Source of the DNA: Thiomonas bhubaneswarensis
GTDB lineage: Bacteria > Pseudomonadota > Gammaproteobacteria > Burkholderiales > Burkholderiaceae_C
Direction: 5' to 3'
Assembly (NCBI RefSeq): GCF_001418255.1
Contig: NZ_LIPV01000005.1
Location: 62,001 to 126,000 of the forward strand
DNA length: 64,000 bases
Below are positions 49,090-58,968 of the stretch, piece by piece. Position numbers and translations under genes: made by a program. The notes beneath the pieces are model-generated. The model was not told the DNA's origin, searched no databases, and worked only from the letters and a program-made list of their open reading frames with translations. Numbering within the stretch: the stretch's first letter is position 1; the number at the start of each line of letters is the position of its first letter.

Positions 49090-51984
49090 ATGCAACGCCG
49101 ACGCTTTCTTCAATCTCTCGCCCAGACCCGCCTGTTCTCCAACCCGCTGGGACGCCGAGGCCTGCTGGGCCTGGGCCTGCTCGCGGCGGGCAGCGGGCGT
49201 GCCATGGCGCAGACCGCCTGCACCTGCGGTGATTGTCCATCCTGTCTGCAAGGCACGGCCGCTGCCAGCCCGGCGGACGCGCCATCGGTGGCTTTTTACT
49301 ATGGCTCGCGCATTCCGGTGGACGACCTGCGGGCGTTCGACTGGGTGGTGCTGGAGCCACAGCACGCGCTGGCGCAAGACCCGAAGATCGTTTCCGCGCT
49401 CGGCCCCGACACCCTGGCGCTGGCTTATGTGTCGGTGGGCGAAGTCACGCCCGATCGCCCCTACTACGCCGACATGCCCAAGGCTTGGCTGCCCGCCTCG
49501 AATGCCGCCTGGGGCTCGAGGGTGGTCGACCAGACGGCCGCCGGCTGGCCCGCATTTCTGCGCGAACGCATCGTCAAACCGCTGTGGGATGCGGGCTTTC
49601 GCGCGTTTTTCCTCGACACCCTCGACTCCTACCAACTGCTCGCCAAAACGCCCGCCCAGCGCCAGCAGCAGGCCCAGGCGCTCACCGAAACCCTGCGCGG
49701 GCTGGTGGCTGCTTTTCCCGGCATCCGGCTGATGCTCAACCGCGGCTTCGAGCTGGTGGATGCCACGCTGGCGCCCAGCATCGTGGCGGTCGCCGCCGAG
49801 TCGCTCTACCGCGGCTGGAATCAGGGCGATTCGTCCTTTGTAGAGGTCGCCGCAGCCGACCGGGAATGGCTGCTGGCACGCTTTGCCGAGATGCGCGGGC
49901 AGTTCAAGCTGCCCGGCATCGCCATCGATTACTGCGCGCCGAAGGATCGCGCGCTGGCGCGGCAGACCGCGCAAAAAATCGCCGCGCATGGGCTCATTCC
50001 CTGGGTGGCCGATCCACAACTCGAAAGCCTGGGCGTGGGCAGTGTGGAACTGGTGCCAAGGCGTGTGCTGCTTCTGCACTCCTGCGAACAAGGCGACAGC
50101 CCCGAACTGCAATTACAGAGCGCGCATCTGTACGGCGCCATGCCGCTGGAATACCTCGGCCTGGTGCCCGAATACCGCTTCGTGGGAGCACCCGCCATCA
50201 CCGAGCCGCTGGCCGGGCGCTATGCGGCCATCGTGCTCTACCCCGACGACGGCAAGGTGTCCGGCGAGGTGCGGACCATGCTCAGACGGGCGCAGGCCGA
50301 AGGCGTACCCGTGGCGATCCTGGGCTACACCGACTTCGACGTGCTGGCCGAACTGGGCGCGATGGTCGGCGAGGGCCAGCTTGCCGCACCGATCGCGGTG
50401 CAGCGCCAGCCGGGCACGCCCAATGGCGAGGTCATTCCGCTGATCACCGCACAGAACTCGGTTCCGCTGGCCGCTGGTCCAGGCGCTCAGGTCTGGCTGC
50501 GAGCCACCGGCGCCGACGGTCAGGTGATGGACGGCGCCGCCATCACGCCCTGGGGTGGGTATGCGCTGGGATCGTTTGGCGTCTTCAACCTCCCCGGCAA
50601 CACCGGCACCCGCTGGTCGGTGGAGCCGATCGCCTTTTTCCGTGCGGCGCTGCGCGTGGGGCAAGACCCCATGCCCGATATCACCACCCGCACCGGACGC
50701 CGGGTGTTTTTTGTGCATTTCGACGGCGACGGCTGGCCCAACGCCTGCGACCGGCCTGGCTCGCCGCTGGCCTGCGAAGTGCTGGTGAGCGAATTCCTCG
50801 AAAAGTACAAGGTGCCCACGCTGGCCTCGGTCATCATCGGCGAGATCAGCCACGAAGGGCTGTACCCCAAGACCGCCGACACCAGCCAGAAATGGGCCAA
50901 ACGCATGTATGCCCTGCCCTGGATCGAAGTCGGTAGCCACACCTGGAGCCATCCCTTCAACTGGGTCGAGGCCAGCAAGACGCACAGCCTGGGTACGCCG
51001 AGCAAGGCCTACCCCTACGGTTTTTACCTGCCCCTGCCCAACTACACCTTCAGCACCCGCAGCAATGTCATCGGCGCGGCGGAGTACATCGACGACAAGC
51101 TCTGCCCGCCGGGCAAGAAGTGCAACATGATTCTGTGGCCGGGTGACTGCAATCCGCCCAACGAGGCTGTGGCCATGGCCTACGAGTACGGCCTTGGCAA
51201 CATCAATGGCGGGGGCGCGCCGATCAGCAAGACCCGGCCCACGCTGTCGGACATCTGGCCAATGGGCATTCCCAAGGGCAAGTATTTCCAAGTCTATGCG
51301 CCGTGCTCGAACGAGGAGGATTACACGCACAATTGGACCGGCCCCTACTTCGGTTTCGAGCGCGTGATCGAGAGCTATCAGATGACCGATACTCCCCGCC
51401 GCTTCAAGCCCATCGACGTTTACTACCACCCCTACATCGTGACCAAGGCCGCTGGCGCCAAGAGTCTGCACACCGTCTATCAATGGGTTCTCAAGCAACC
51501 GACCCACGCCATCTACGGCCATCAATACTTCCGCAGTGTCAACGACTGGCGGCGGGCCACGGTGGCCAGGCGGCTGGCCGGAGGCTGGCGGTTGCGCGGC
51601 GGCGCCGAGTTGCGACAGTGGTGCCAGCCGATGGGAGCCACCCCGCCGCAACTGGCGCAGTGCCAGCACGTCGTCGGCTGGAACACGCATGGCGAGCAGC
51701 GCTACATCCACGTCAGCACCGGGCAGGCGGTGCTGCTGACCGGCACCGAAGGCGCGGCCGCGCCGCGGCTGGTCGAGGCCAACGCCGATGTCCGGCGCTG
51801 GGAGATGCAGACCGACGGCAGCGTGCGGATCGAACTGCAGGGGCATCTGCCCGTCGAGGCGGAGTTCCAGCTTCCCGCCGGGTGGACGGCGCAGACGGCA
51901 GCCGCCCAACAGGACAAAACCGACAAAGGGTTGCGCGTGCGCGCCAGCACCACCGCGCTTGCCCTCACGCTGCGCCGGGCCTGA
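49090..51984 (+). CDS. pelA: Pel polysaccharide hydrolase/deacetylase PelA
   Basis: PelA is the periplasmic enzyme that cuts and deacetylates the Pel polymer (galactosamine-rich). The 964-residue protein starts with a Tat-like signal (Arg-Arg-Arg-Phe-Leu-Gln at 3-8; hydrophobic core about 23-36; cleavage after Ala-Met-Ala40). A cysteine cluster follows: Cys44, Cys46, Cys49, Cys52. A GH114/GH166-type hydrolase domain covers about 60-300 (Phe-Leu-Asp-Thr-Leu-Asp and Glu237 in Ala-Ala-Glu-Ser-Leu-Tyr). A CE18-type deacetylase domain begins around 540 with His-Phe-Asp545-Gly-Asp547-Gly-Trp and the metal pair His617-x3-His621. It opens the pel operon. Confidence 0.93.
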   Translation: MQRRRFLQSLAQTRLFSNPLGRRGLLGLGLLAAGSGRAMAQTACTCGDCPSCLQGTAAASPADAPSVAFYYGSRIPVDDLRAFDWVVLEPQHALAQDPKIVSALGPDTLALAYVSVGEVTPDRPYYADMPKAWLPASNAAWGSRVVDQTAAGWPAFLRERIVKPLWDAGFRAFFLDTLDSYQLLAKTPAQRQQQAQALTETLRGLVAAFPGIRLMLNRGFELVDATLAPSIVAVAAESLYRGWNQGDSSFVEVAAADREWLLARFAEMRGQFKLPGIAIDYCAPKDRALARQTAQKIAAHGLIPWVADPQLESLGVGSVELVPRRVLLLHSCEQGDSPELQLQSAHLYGAMPLEYLGLVPEYRFVGAPAITEPLAGRYAAIVLYPDDGKVSGEVRTMLRRAQAEGVPVAILGYTDFDVLAELGAMVGEGQLAAPIAVQRQPGTPNGEVIPLITAQNSVPLAAGPGAQVWLRATGADGQVMDGAAITPWGGYALGSFGVFNLPGNTGTRWSVEPIAFFRAALRVGQDPMPDITTRTGRRVFFVHFDGDGWPNACDRPGSPLACEVLVSEFLEKYKVPTLASVIIGEISHEGLYPKTADTSQKWAKRMYALPWIEVGSHTWSHPFNWVEASKTHSLGTPSKAYPYGFYLPLPNYTFSTRSNVIGAAEYIDDKLCPPGKKCNMILWPGDCNPPNEAVAMAYEYGLGNINGGGAPISKTRPTLSDIWPMGIPKGKYFQVYAPCSNEEDYTHNWTGPYFGFERVIESYQMTDTPRRFKPIDVYYHPYIVTKAAGAKSLHTVYQWVLKQPTHAIYGHQYFRSVNDWRRATVARRLAGGWRLRGGAELRQWCQPMGATPPQLAQCQHVVGWNTHGEQRYIHVSTGQAVLLTGTEGAAAPRLVEANADVRRWEMQTDGSVRIELQGHLPVEAEFQLPAGWTAQTAAAQQDKTDKGLRVRASTTALALTLRRA

Positions 51985-52000
51985 CCGACAATAGGCCCCA

Positions 52001-55000
52001 ATGCCGGACACCAAGCGCCTTGCCCCTCGCGACCCGCTGCACATCTCGCCCGATGACCCGCGGCGCAGCAGGTTGTTTCCGCGCGGCACGCTGCTGGGGT
52101 TGGGCCTGCTCTGTGTCGGTACGTTGGCGCTGGTCTACCCTGGGCAGCGGCTCATGCAGCTGCTGGCTTCGAGCCCCGACAACACCCTGGCCATCGATTA
52201 CCTGCGCCACCTGGTCGATCTGCGCGGCGGAGACATCGACCTGCGACTGATGCTGGCGCAACGCTACGAGAGAATCGGCCGTCAGCAGCAGGCGCTCGAC
52301 ACTCTGGGCAACCTGCAAAGCCCGCAGGCCGACGCACTGCGGCTGAAAATCTGGAAGACCCGCTGGTTCGACGCCCGCGCTCTGGGGCATCGCGCTGAAG
52401 AAGCGCAGGCCCGGCAGGCGCTCTCCGCCCTGCTTCAGCGCACCACGCCCACCCGCTTCACCGAGTGGCGCGACACCCTGCTGCTTCTGCAGGGCCTGGA
52501 CGAACCCAAGGCGGTGCAGCGTCTGGCGGCGATGGTCACCCATTTCCTGCCGCTGCCACCCGCGGCGGCCATGCAGGCCGCACAGTTGCTCGTAGGGCTG
52601 CACGCCGACGCGCTGGCGGCGCAGGTGCTGTTCGATACCGCCAAGACCCAGGTCACCGATGCCGAGCGCCAAACCCTGCTCCAGGCCGGGGCTCGGGCGC
52701 TGCTGGCCTCGGGGCAACCGAAGCTGGCCTACCAGCGCACCGCGGCGGCGATGCAAGGCTTGAAGCCCGCGCCGACGATGGCCTGGTTCATGGTGCAGCT
52801 GGCACTGGGCGCCAACCAGCCGCAGAACGCCGTGCTCTGGCTGCGGCAGGCCGTCGATCTCGATCAGCCCGCGCCACAGCTCGGCAGGGCACTCACCCCG
52901 GCACAGCGCGAACTGGCCTGGCAGGTCCTGCTGGCCGGTGGCGACCTGGCGGGCGCGGTGCGCATGGCCGACGCCGCGCTGGCCCAATCTCCCGACCGCG
53001 CCTGGGCCGAGCGCCGCGCGCAGGTGCTCGAATGGAGTGGCAAGCCCGACGCCGCGATGCAGCAATGGATCGCCTTGCTGCGTGCCCAGTTCAGCCAGCA
53101 CGCGCTCGATGAACTGCGTCGCCTTGCGCTGGCACTGCATTCCAGCAGCGGCATGGACGTCTACTGGGAGCAGCGCGCCGCGCGCGGCACCCTTCTTACT
53201 ACCGACGAATGGCTGCAATACGCCCAGGCGCTGGAAGTGCGCGGCCACCCGGAGCAGGCGGTGCGCATCCTGCGGCAGGCGTCGGCGAAAGAACCCGGAG
53301 TCCTGACCGCTCTGGCCTGGCTGCTGGGCAATATGGGCGAGGTCGAGGCGTCGCTCTCCACCTATGCACAGGCGCTGCAGCGTGGCTCGCTCGACCTGCG
53401 CGGCAGCATCGACTACGCCATCGCCCTGCTGCAAAGCGGCCAGTTCGCGCAGGCGCGGCAGGTGCTCGAAGCCACGCAGCGCCTGCCGGGCGCCGACGAT
53501 CTGCGCGCCACGCACCAGGGTCTACTGGGCGACATCGCCTGGGACATGGGCGAATCGCGCAGCGCCGAGGAGGCTTACGACAGCATCTGGCAAAGCCTCG
53601 CACTGCGCGACCGCATCAAGCCCTATCAGCTTCAGCGTCTCATCGCCCTGGTGCAGAAATCGCAGGGCGACGCCGCTGCGCTGCGCCTGCTGCCGCAGGC
53701 CTGGGCGCGCTCGCCCTCGGAGGCGCTGGGGCTGCTCTGGCTGCAGTCGCTGGTGCGCCAGCCCAGCCTGCAGGGCATCGACACCTGGCAGCGCATGGTG
53801 CTGGGCAGCGAAGCCGGGGCTCCGCTGCGCCATGATGCGCAGATGTATGCCGCACGTGCTCAGGTCTGGCGCGGGCTGGGCCGCACCGATCTGGCCCTGG
53901 CCGACCTGCGCGAGGCGCTGCGACTTGATCCACGCAACACCGACAACCAGATCGCCCTGCTGTGGATGCTGATCGACGCCAACCAGCTCGACGCCTTGCG
54001 GCAGGACATGGCGCTTTACAGCCGCAGCCTGACGGGCCTGCCCGAAGGGCTCGACGTGCTCAGCGCCGCGGCGCAGACGGTGGGCGATACCGCTGCCGCT
54101 TTGCGCTACAGCCAGCCGCTCTACCCGCGCAAGAAGTCCGATGCGCTGTGGCTGCTCAACTACGGCGATCTGCTGGCCCAGGCGGGCGACAGCCGTCGCG
54201 CCCGGGCCGCCTACGATCAGTCCTGGCGCCTGTTGCAGCGCCCGTCGGCCGCCGCACCTGCCGCAGCCAAGGGCGGCACCGACCGCACGCTTGACCCGCT
54301 GCTGGCACGACTGCGCCTGAGTCATGGTCGCCTCGACGGCGCAGGCCAGCAGGCGCTGCTGGCGCAGTTGCGCGACAAGCTGCACAGCGGCACGCTCAAC
54401 GCGCAGCAGACCCTGCAAGCCAATGCCGCCATCGCCGACTGGCTGCTGCGTCTGGACACCGACTCCGCGGCGCGCTGGTGGCTGGCGCGGCGCGTGCTCA
54501 CCCCGGCGGCGCGGCAGTCCATCGAGCTGCAGATGGCCCTGCGCGAAGGTGACCGCGAGACCGTCCGCCGCCTGCTGCAGCAAGGCGCTGCACGCCATCT
54601 GCTGCCACAAGACAGGGCTGAGGCCGAGCGCATCGCCGGTCATCCCATGCAATCGCTGGCCGAGGCCGAGCAAGTGCTGGAGCAAGCCGCCGAACGCGGC
54701 CAGGACAACCCGGCGCTGCAAGGCCTGGCAAGGCAGACCGCAGAGCAGCAGCTCGCGCTGGCGCATCGCGCCACACTCACAATGGAGCACCGACAAATCG
54801 ACAACGTGGTGCGCCAGGGACCGGTGCTGCGGCTGTCGCTGCAACTGAGCGGCCAGTGGCGGGTACAGGCGCAAGCCAGCCGACAGGCCATGCACAGCAA
54901 CAACACCGAGGCGCTGGTCGGCGTGCCCTCGACCTGGAATGACGCGCAGTTCGGCCTGCAGTGGCAGGGCGAGCGCTCGCGCCTGGGGGGCACCCTCTCG

Positions 55001-55678
55001 CACAACACCGCGGTGGGCAGCCTCAACGGCTGGCGCCTCGACGGCAGCACCCGCCTGCCCGGACAGATCGAGGCGCAGGTGCAGGCCGAATACCACGCGG
55101 TGGCCGATGAGTCCGGCCCGTTGCAGATCGCGGGCAGCCGCGACCGGCTGCAGCTGCGGCTGTCGCGCGATTTCGGCCGGGTCTGGGCGAACGTGAGCAC
55201 TGCGGTGATGTCGTATGACACCCGCCGCGGCAATCCGCTGGGGCATGGCACCAGCACCCAGTTCGAACTGGGTCTGTGGCTGCGCCGCCAGGAGCCCGAT
55301 CTCAGCGTCAAGCTGCTGGGCTATTCCAACCGGTTCAGCGCCAACGCCGGGCCACCACTGCCCGACTACGCGCCTCTGGTGCCGGGCGGTGGCGCGCCCA
55401 CCGCCGCGTTCTTCATGCCCGCCGGCGACGACGTCTTCGGCCTGGGGCTGGGTTTCAACATGGCGCACGGCGACACCTACACCCGGCGCTGGCTGCCCTA
55501 TGCCGAGGTCGATGTGCTGCAATCACGCCGGTTGGGGCTGACCAACAACCTGAATCTGGGCATCCACGGGCCGCTGTTCGGGCCCGATGAACTGTCCTTC
55601 AGTTACCAGCGCCAACAGAACACCTCGGGCCTGAACCGGCAGTGGAATCTGCAATACCGTTTATGGTTCGGTCGATGA
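52001..55678 (+). CDS. pelB: Pel export porin and TPR scaffold PelB
   Basis: PelB is 1225 residues (about 1190 in Pseudomonas aeruginosa). It has one N-terminal inner-membrane helix (about 27-50), a very long periplasmic array of TPR-like helix pairs (about 60-930), and a C-terminal outer-membrane beta-barrel of about 290 residues. The barrel part alternates polar and hydrophobic residues with Leu-Arg-Leu-Ser-Leu-Gln-Leu and Leu-Gln-Leu-Arg-Leu-Ser-Arg patterns. The TPR part guides the polymer and recruits PelA; the barrel is the exit channel. It starts 16 bp after pelA. Confidence 0.93.
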   Translation: MPDTKRLAPRDPLHISPDDPRRSRLFPRGTLLGLGLLCVGTLALVYPGQRLMQLLASSPDNTLAIDYLRHLVDLRGGDIDLRLMLAQRYERIGRQQQALDTLGNLQSPQADALRLKIWKTRWFDARALGHRAEEAQARQALSALLQRTTPTRFTEWRDTLLLLQGLDEPKAVQRLAAMVTHFLPLPPAAAMQAAQLLVGLHADALAAQVLFDTAKTQVTDAERQTLLQAGARALLASGQPKLAYQRTAAAMQGLKPAPTMAWFMVQLALGANQPQNAVLWLRQAVDLDQPAPQLGRALTPAQRELAWQVLLAGGDLAGAVRMADAALAQSPDRAWAERRAQVLEWSGKPDAAMQQWIALLRAQFSQHALDELRRLALALHSSSGMDVYWEQRAARGTLLTTDEWLQYAQALEVRGHPEQAVRILRQASAKEPGVLTALAWLLGNMGEVEASLSTYAQALQRGSLDLRGSIDYAIALLQSGQFAQARQVLEATQRLPGADDLRATHQGLLGDIAWDMGESRSAEEAYDSIWQSLALRDRIKPYQLQRLIALVQKSQGDAAALRLLPQAWARSPSEALGLLWLQSLVRQPSLQGIDTWQRMVLGSEAGAPLRHDAQMYAARAQVWRGLGRTDLALADLREALRLDPRNTDNQIALLWMLIDANQLDALRQDMALYSRSLTGLPEGLDVLSAAAQTVGDTAAALRYSQPLYPRKKSDALWLLNYGDLLAQAGDSRRARAAYDQSWRLLQRPSAAAPAAAKGGTDRTLDPLLARLRLSHGRLDGAGQQALLAQLRDKLHSGTLNAQQTLQANAAIADWLLRLDTDSAARWWLARRVLTPAARQSIELQMALREGDRETVRRLLQQGAARHLLPQDRAEAERIAGHPMQSLAEAEQVLEQAAERGQDNPALQGLARQTAEQQLALAHRATLTMEHRQIDNVVRQGPVLRLSLQLSGQWRVQAQASRQAMHSNNTEALVGVPSTWNDAQFGLQWQGERSRLGGTLSHNTAVGSLNGWRLDGSTRLPGQIEAQVQAEYHAVADESGPLQIAGSRDRLQLRLSRDFGRVWANVSTAVMSYDTRRGNPLGHGTSTQFELGLWLRRQEPDLSVKLLGYSNRFSANAGPPLPDYAPLVPGGGAPTAAFFMPAGDDVFGLGLGFNMAHGDTYTRRWLPYAEVDVLQSRRLGLTNNLNLGIHGPLFGPDELSFSYQRQQNTSGLNRQWNLQYRLWFGR

Positions 55679-55715
55679 CCGCGTTCTTGTCACCCTGATG
55701 AAGCAGGAGAGTTCC

Positions 55716-56282
55716 ATGACCCCATCCTCCCCCACTCGCCGCGTCTTGCTCGGCATCGCTGGTTCCGCGGCCGTGCTGCTTGCCGGTTGCGCCGTCACCG
55801 CGCTGCCCGGACAGTCGCTCACCGTGCCCGCCGACGCCAAGTTCGCGGTGCTTCCCCTGAGCAATGCCACCGACGTGCCGCTGGTCGAGCGCCGGGCACA
55901 GGCGATCACGGTGTCGCTGCTGCAGCAAAAAGGGCTGCGCAATGTGCTGGTCTATCCGCAAAAGAGCGGCGACAACCCGCTGGAGGCCGAACCCGTGGTG
56001 AACCCGGCGCAGGCTCTGGCCTGGGCCAGGCAGCAGGGCGCACGCTACGCGTTGTCGGGCACAGTCACCGAATGGCGCTACAAGACCGGGGTGGACAGCG
56101 AGCCCGCCGTGGGCATCACCCTGCAGGTGACCGACTTACCCACCGGCGAGGTGGTCTGGAGCGCCAGCGGCGGACGGTCGGGCTGGGGCTATCAGGCGCT
56201 GGCCGCCGTGGGGCAGTCGCAGATCGAAGCCTTGCTGCGCGGCATCCGCTTGACGGCAGCCCAACCCACCGCGGCAAAGTGA
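55716..56282 (+). CDS. pelC: Pel outer-membrane lipoprotein PelC
   Basis: The 188-residue protein has a lipoprotein signal with lipobox Leu-Leu-Ala-Gly-Cys25. The mature domain (Val-Leu-Pro-Leu-Ser-Asn-Ala-Thr-Asp, then Ala-Leu-Ser-Gly-Thr-Val-Thr-Glu-Trp-Arg-Tyr-Lys) matches PelC, which forms a dodecameric funnel under the PelB barrel. ATG at 55716 is chosen because AGGAGA lies 5 nt upstream; an ATG six codons earlier (55698) is in frame but lacks a ribosome-binding site. It sits 37 bp after pelB. Confidence 0.92.
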   Translation: MTPSSPTRRVLLGIAGSAAVLLAGCAVTALPGQSLTVPADAKFAVLPLSNATDVPLVERRAQAITVSLLQQKGLRNVLVYPQKSGDNPLEAEPVVNPAQALAWARQQGARYALSGTVTEWRYKTGVDSEPAVGITLQVTDLPTGEVVWSASGGRSGWGYQALAAVGQSQIEALLRGIRLTAAQPTAAK

Positions 56283-56310
56283 GCACGTCGCGCACGCACA
56301 CGCACCGGGC

Positions 56311-57801
56311 ATGAAACTCGACAAACTCTCCACCCGCGTCACCCGCCGCATGCGCAGCGAATCGGCGCTCATGCGCTGGCGCTGGCTGCGCTACTGGCGA
56401 CCCAACACGCAGTCGGGGCGGCTGGTCGCCATGGTCGAGAGCGTGCTGCTGCCGGTGCTGGTGCTGTGGCTCGGACATCTGCTGCGCCCGCTCGACCCGC
56501 TAGGCGCGCATGCCGGATTTCCCTGGTCCTGGTTCGGCCCGTGGCTGATCGCGGTGCGCTACGGCGCGGGCTACGGCCTGTTCGGCGTGGCGTTCTACGC
56601 CGCCTTCTGGAAGTTTTCGCCGATGCTGCTCGGCTCGGCTGCGAACAGCGCATTTCCGGCCGAGTTCTTTCTCGGCGGCATGCTGATGACGCTGATCCTG
56701 GGCGAGTTCGGCGCGGCCTTCCGCAACCGTCAGGTGCTGCACCGCGAAGTGACCAAAGACCTGACCGCGCGGCTGGAGCGCACCAAGCGGCGTCTGTTCG
56801 TCGTCAAGGAGGCGCTGTCCACGCTGGAACAGGAGCTGACCGACCGCCCCATGACCCTGCGCGACGCCCTGCTCGACCTGCGCCGCACCTTCGCCTTTCA
56901 GGGCAATCGCGCCGCGCTGCCCGCCCCTGCCACCACGCCGGGCCTGCCTGCGGCTGCGCCGCTGCCCGATCCGCGCGCCTTCCTGCAACTGCTCAGCCAG
57001 TCGTGCCGGCTAGTGGAAGCCGGCATCTTCGTGCGCGAGATCAGCCCGCAGGGCCTGCAATGGCGGCTGGCGGCTTCGCTCGGCCAGGCGCTGCCGGCGC
57101 TCGACGTCGACGATGTGCTGATCAACCGCGTGCTGGAATCGCACCAGTCGGTACATATCGCCCAGGCTGCGCTCAACACCTCCGAGACCAACCCCTGGGT
57201 ATTCGCCGCCCCATTGCGGCTCGACGAATACGACGAAGTCGATGCCCTGCTGGCGGTGCACGACATGCCCTTCATGGCGTTCGAGGAAAACAATCTGCAA
57301 CGCCTGCAGGTGCTGTGCGCCTCCTACCTCGACTTCAGCCAGCTCGAACTCACGGTCGAGGATGTGCGCTCGGCCTGGGTGCAGGCGCCCATCAGCCTGC
57401 AGCAGGAATGGGCCCAGCTCAGCGAGCTTGGGCAGCGCTTCAAGTTGCGCAGCTATTGCGCCGTCTGGAGCGGACAGGGCCGCGTCAGTGACGATGTGCT
57501 GGCCGAGTTCGCCGGCATGCAGCCGGTGGAGAGTTCCACCTGGACGCTCAAGGGACGCGGCGGCAAACCGGCGCTGGTGGTGCTGCTGCCGCTGCTTAGC
57601 GCCGCCGGGCTGGCCAACTACCGACGCGACATGATCACGCAACTCGGGCAGATTCTCGGCCGCAGCAATCAGCGCCCCGATCAGGCCTTCGATCTCGACT
57701 TTCTCGAGGTTGCAGGGCCGGGCGGCTTCCTGGAACTCAAGCGCCTGCTCAGCAGCGCCGCACCGGCGCCAGGCGCGGCAGCCGAATCGGGCAAGGCATG
57801 A
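56311..57801 (+). CDS. pelD: Cyclic-di-GMP receptor PelD
   Basis: PelD is the inner-membrane regulatory subunit of the Pel synthase. The 496-residue protein has four N-terminal helices (about 45-150), a helical linker, a GAF domain (about 220-350) and a degenerate GGDEF domain (about 360-475) with no GGDEF catalytic motif. An inhibitory-site motif Arg391-Val-Ser-Asp394 (RxxD) is in the place where P. aeruginosa PelD binds cyclic-di-GMP. The Pel machine should therefore be switched on by cyclic-di-GMP. Its stop overlaps the pelE start (ATGA). Confidence 0.92.
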   Translation: MKLDKLSTRVTRRMRSESALMRWRWLRYWRPNTQSGRLVAMVESVLLPVLVLWLGHLLRPLDPLGAHAGFPWSWFGPWLIAVRYGAGYGLFGVAFYAAFWKFSPMLLGSAANSAFPAEFFLGGMLMTLILGEFGAAFRNRQVLHREVTKDLTARLERTKRRLFVVKEALSTLEQELTDRPMTLRDALLDLRRTFAFQGNRAALPAPATTPGLPAAAPLPDPRAFLQLLSQSCRLVEAGIFVREISPQGLQWRLAASLGQALPALDVDDVLINRVLESHQSVHIAQAALNTSETNPWVFAAPLRLDEYDEVDALLAVHDMPFMAFEENNLQRLQVLCASYLDFSQLELTVEDVRSAWVQAPISLQQEWAQLSELGQRFKLRSYCAVWSGQGRVSDDVLAEFAGMQPVESSTWTLKGRGGKPALVVLLPLLSAAGLANYRRDMITQLGQILGRSNQRPDQAFDLDFLEVAGPGGFLELKRLLSSAAPAPGAAAESGKA

Positions 57802-58946
57802 ACCCGCTGTTCTACAAGCTCGGTTCGGTCATCGTCCTGCTGGAGACCGCGGCGGCCTGGCTGCTGGTCAGCCGTGACGATGTCGACCTCATGGCGTTCT
57901 GGCTGGTGCATGGCGCGGCTGCGGTACTGGTCGGCCTGCTGCTGTGGACGCTGCTGCCCGCCGATCTGCGCCGCCCGCGTCGGCTGTCGCTGAGCCTGCT
58001 TACCCTGCTGGCGCTGTTCTTCCCCATCGTCGGCGTCTTCGGTCTGCTGATCGCCGCGCGGCTGGCGCAGTGGCTGCCGCAACGGCACAAAGCTACTGAC
58101 CACTTGCGCGAGGCGCCGCAACTGCAGGTGTTCTCCGTATCGCACCTCGACGACGACCAGCGCCGCGATCTGCCTGCCGGGCAGACCGCGCGCATCGCGC
58201 GCGACCAGAGCCAGCCCCAGGCACAGCGCATCCGCGCGGTGCTGGCACTGCGCGAGATGTCTCCGCGCATGACGCTGCCGGTGCTGCGACGCCTGCTTTC
58301 CGACCCTGACGAAGAAATCCGCCTGCTCGCCTACGGCATCAGCAATACCTGGGAGCAGCGCCTGACCGACAGCCTGCAGGACGCGCAGCGCGAACTGGAG
58401 ATCCATCGCCACGGCAGCAGCGGCCCGGCACTGGCGCGCGCGGCACAGCGGGTGGCCGAACTGCAGATGGAGTTCATTTATCAGGGTCTGGCGCAGGGTG
58501 ATCTGCGCGATTTCGCGCTGCAGCAGGCTCTGCACTACTGCGGCATGGCGCGTGACGCCCTGCCACAAGACACCGGCCTGCAGATGATGTACCTGCGGCT
58601 GTCCTTGGCCGCGGGCAAGACCGAAGACGCACGCCGCGTGCTCGAACGCCTCGCGGCGGAAGGCGCCAGCGCCACCCTGTGGCGTCCCTATGCCGCCGAG
58701 CTGGAGTGGACCCTGCGCCATTTCAACCGCATCTCAGCCACGCTGGCCCCGCTGGGCACGCGCCAGGTGGCACCGCGCCTGCGTCCCGTCGTGCGCGTGT
58801 GGCAGACGCTGACCGAGCCTCAGGCCGCCCCCCTGACCATCGGCGATGCCCCGGCCGTGCGTCGGCCAGGCGATACGGCCCCCAGACCGGCCAAAGGCTC
58901 TGAGCCGTCAGTCCCAGGTGCCGACGACGCATTGCTGCTGAGTTGA
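57798..58946 (+). CDS. pelE: Pel synthase membrane/TPR subunit PelE
   Basis: The 382-residue protein has two to three N-terminal membrane helices (about 8-25, 32-50 and 60-90) and a cytoplasmic helical repeat region (Ala-Val-Leu-Ala-Leu-Arg-Glu-Met, then a TPR-like Met-Met-Tyr-Leu-Arg-Leu-Ser-Leu-Ala-Ala-Gly-Lys-Thr-Glu-Asp-Ala). PelE joins PelD, PelF and PelG in the synthase complex. The tail (about 340-382) is Pro/Ala-rich. The ATG overlaps the pelD stop, showing coupling. Confidence 0.9.
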   Translation: MNPLFYKLGSVIVLLETAAAWLLVSRDDVDLMAFWLVHGAAAVLVGLLLWTLLPADLRRPRRLSLSLLTLLALFFPIVGVFGLLIAARLAQWLPQRHKATDHLREAPQLQVFSVSHLDDDQRRDLPAGQTARIARDQSQPQAQRIRAVLALREMSPRMTLPVLRRLLSDPDEEIRLLAYGISNTWEQRLTDSLQDAQRELEIHRHGSSGPALARAAQRVAELQMEFIYQGLAQGDLRDFALQQALHYCGMARDALPQDTGLQMMYLRLSLAAGKTEDARRVLERLAAEGASATLWRPYAAELEWTLRHFNRISATLAPLGTRQVAPRLRPVVRVWQTLTEPQAAPLTIGDAPAVRRPGDTAPRPAKGSEPSVPGADDALLLS

Positions 58947-58968
58947 ACCCCCGGTGAATCGAGCCCCC

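Noticed and set aside
53522-55522. Long minus-strand frames over pelB and pelA
   Set aside because: Shadows of pelA and pelB. No ribosome-binding site or domain signature was found.
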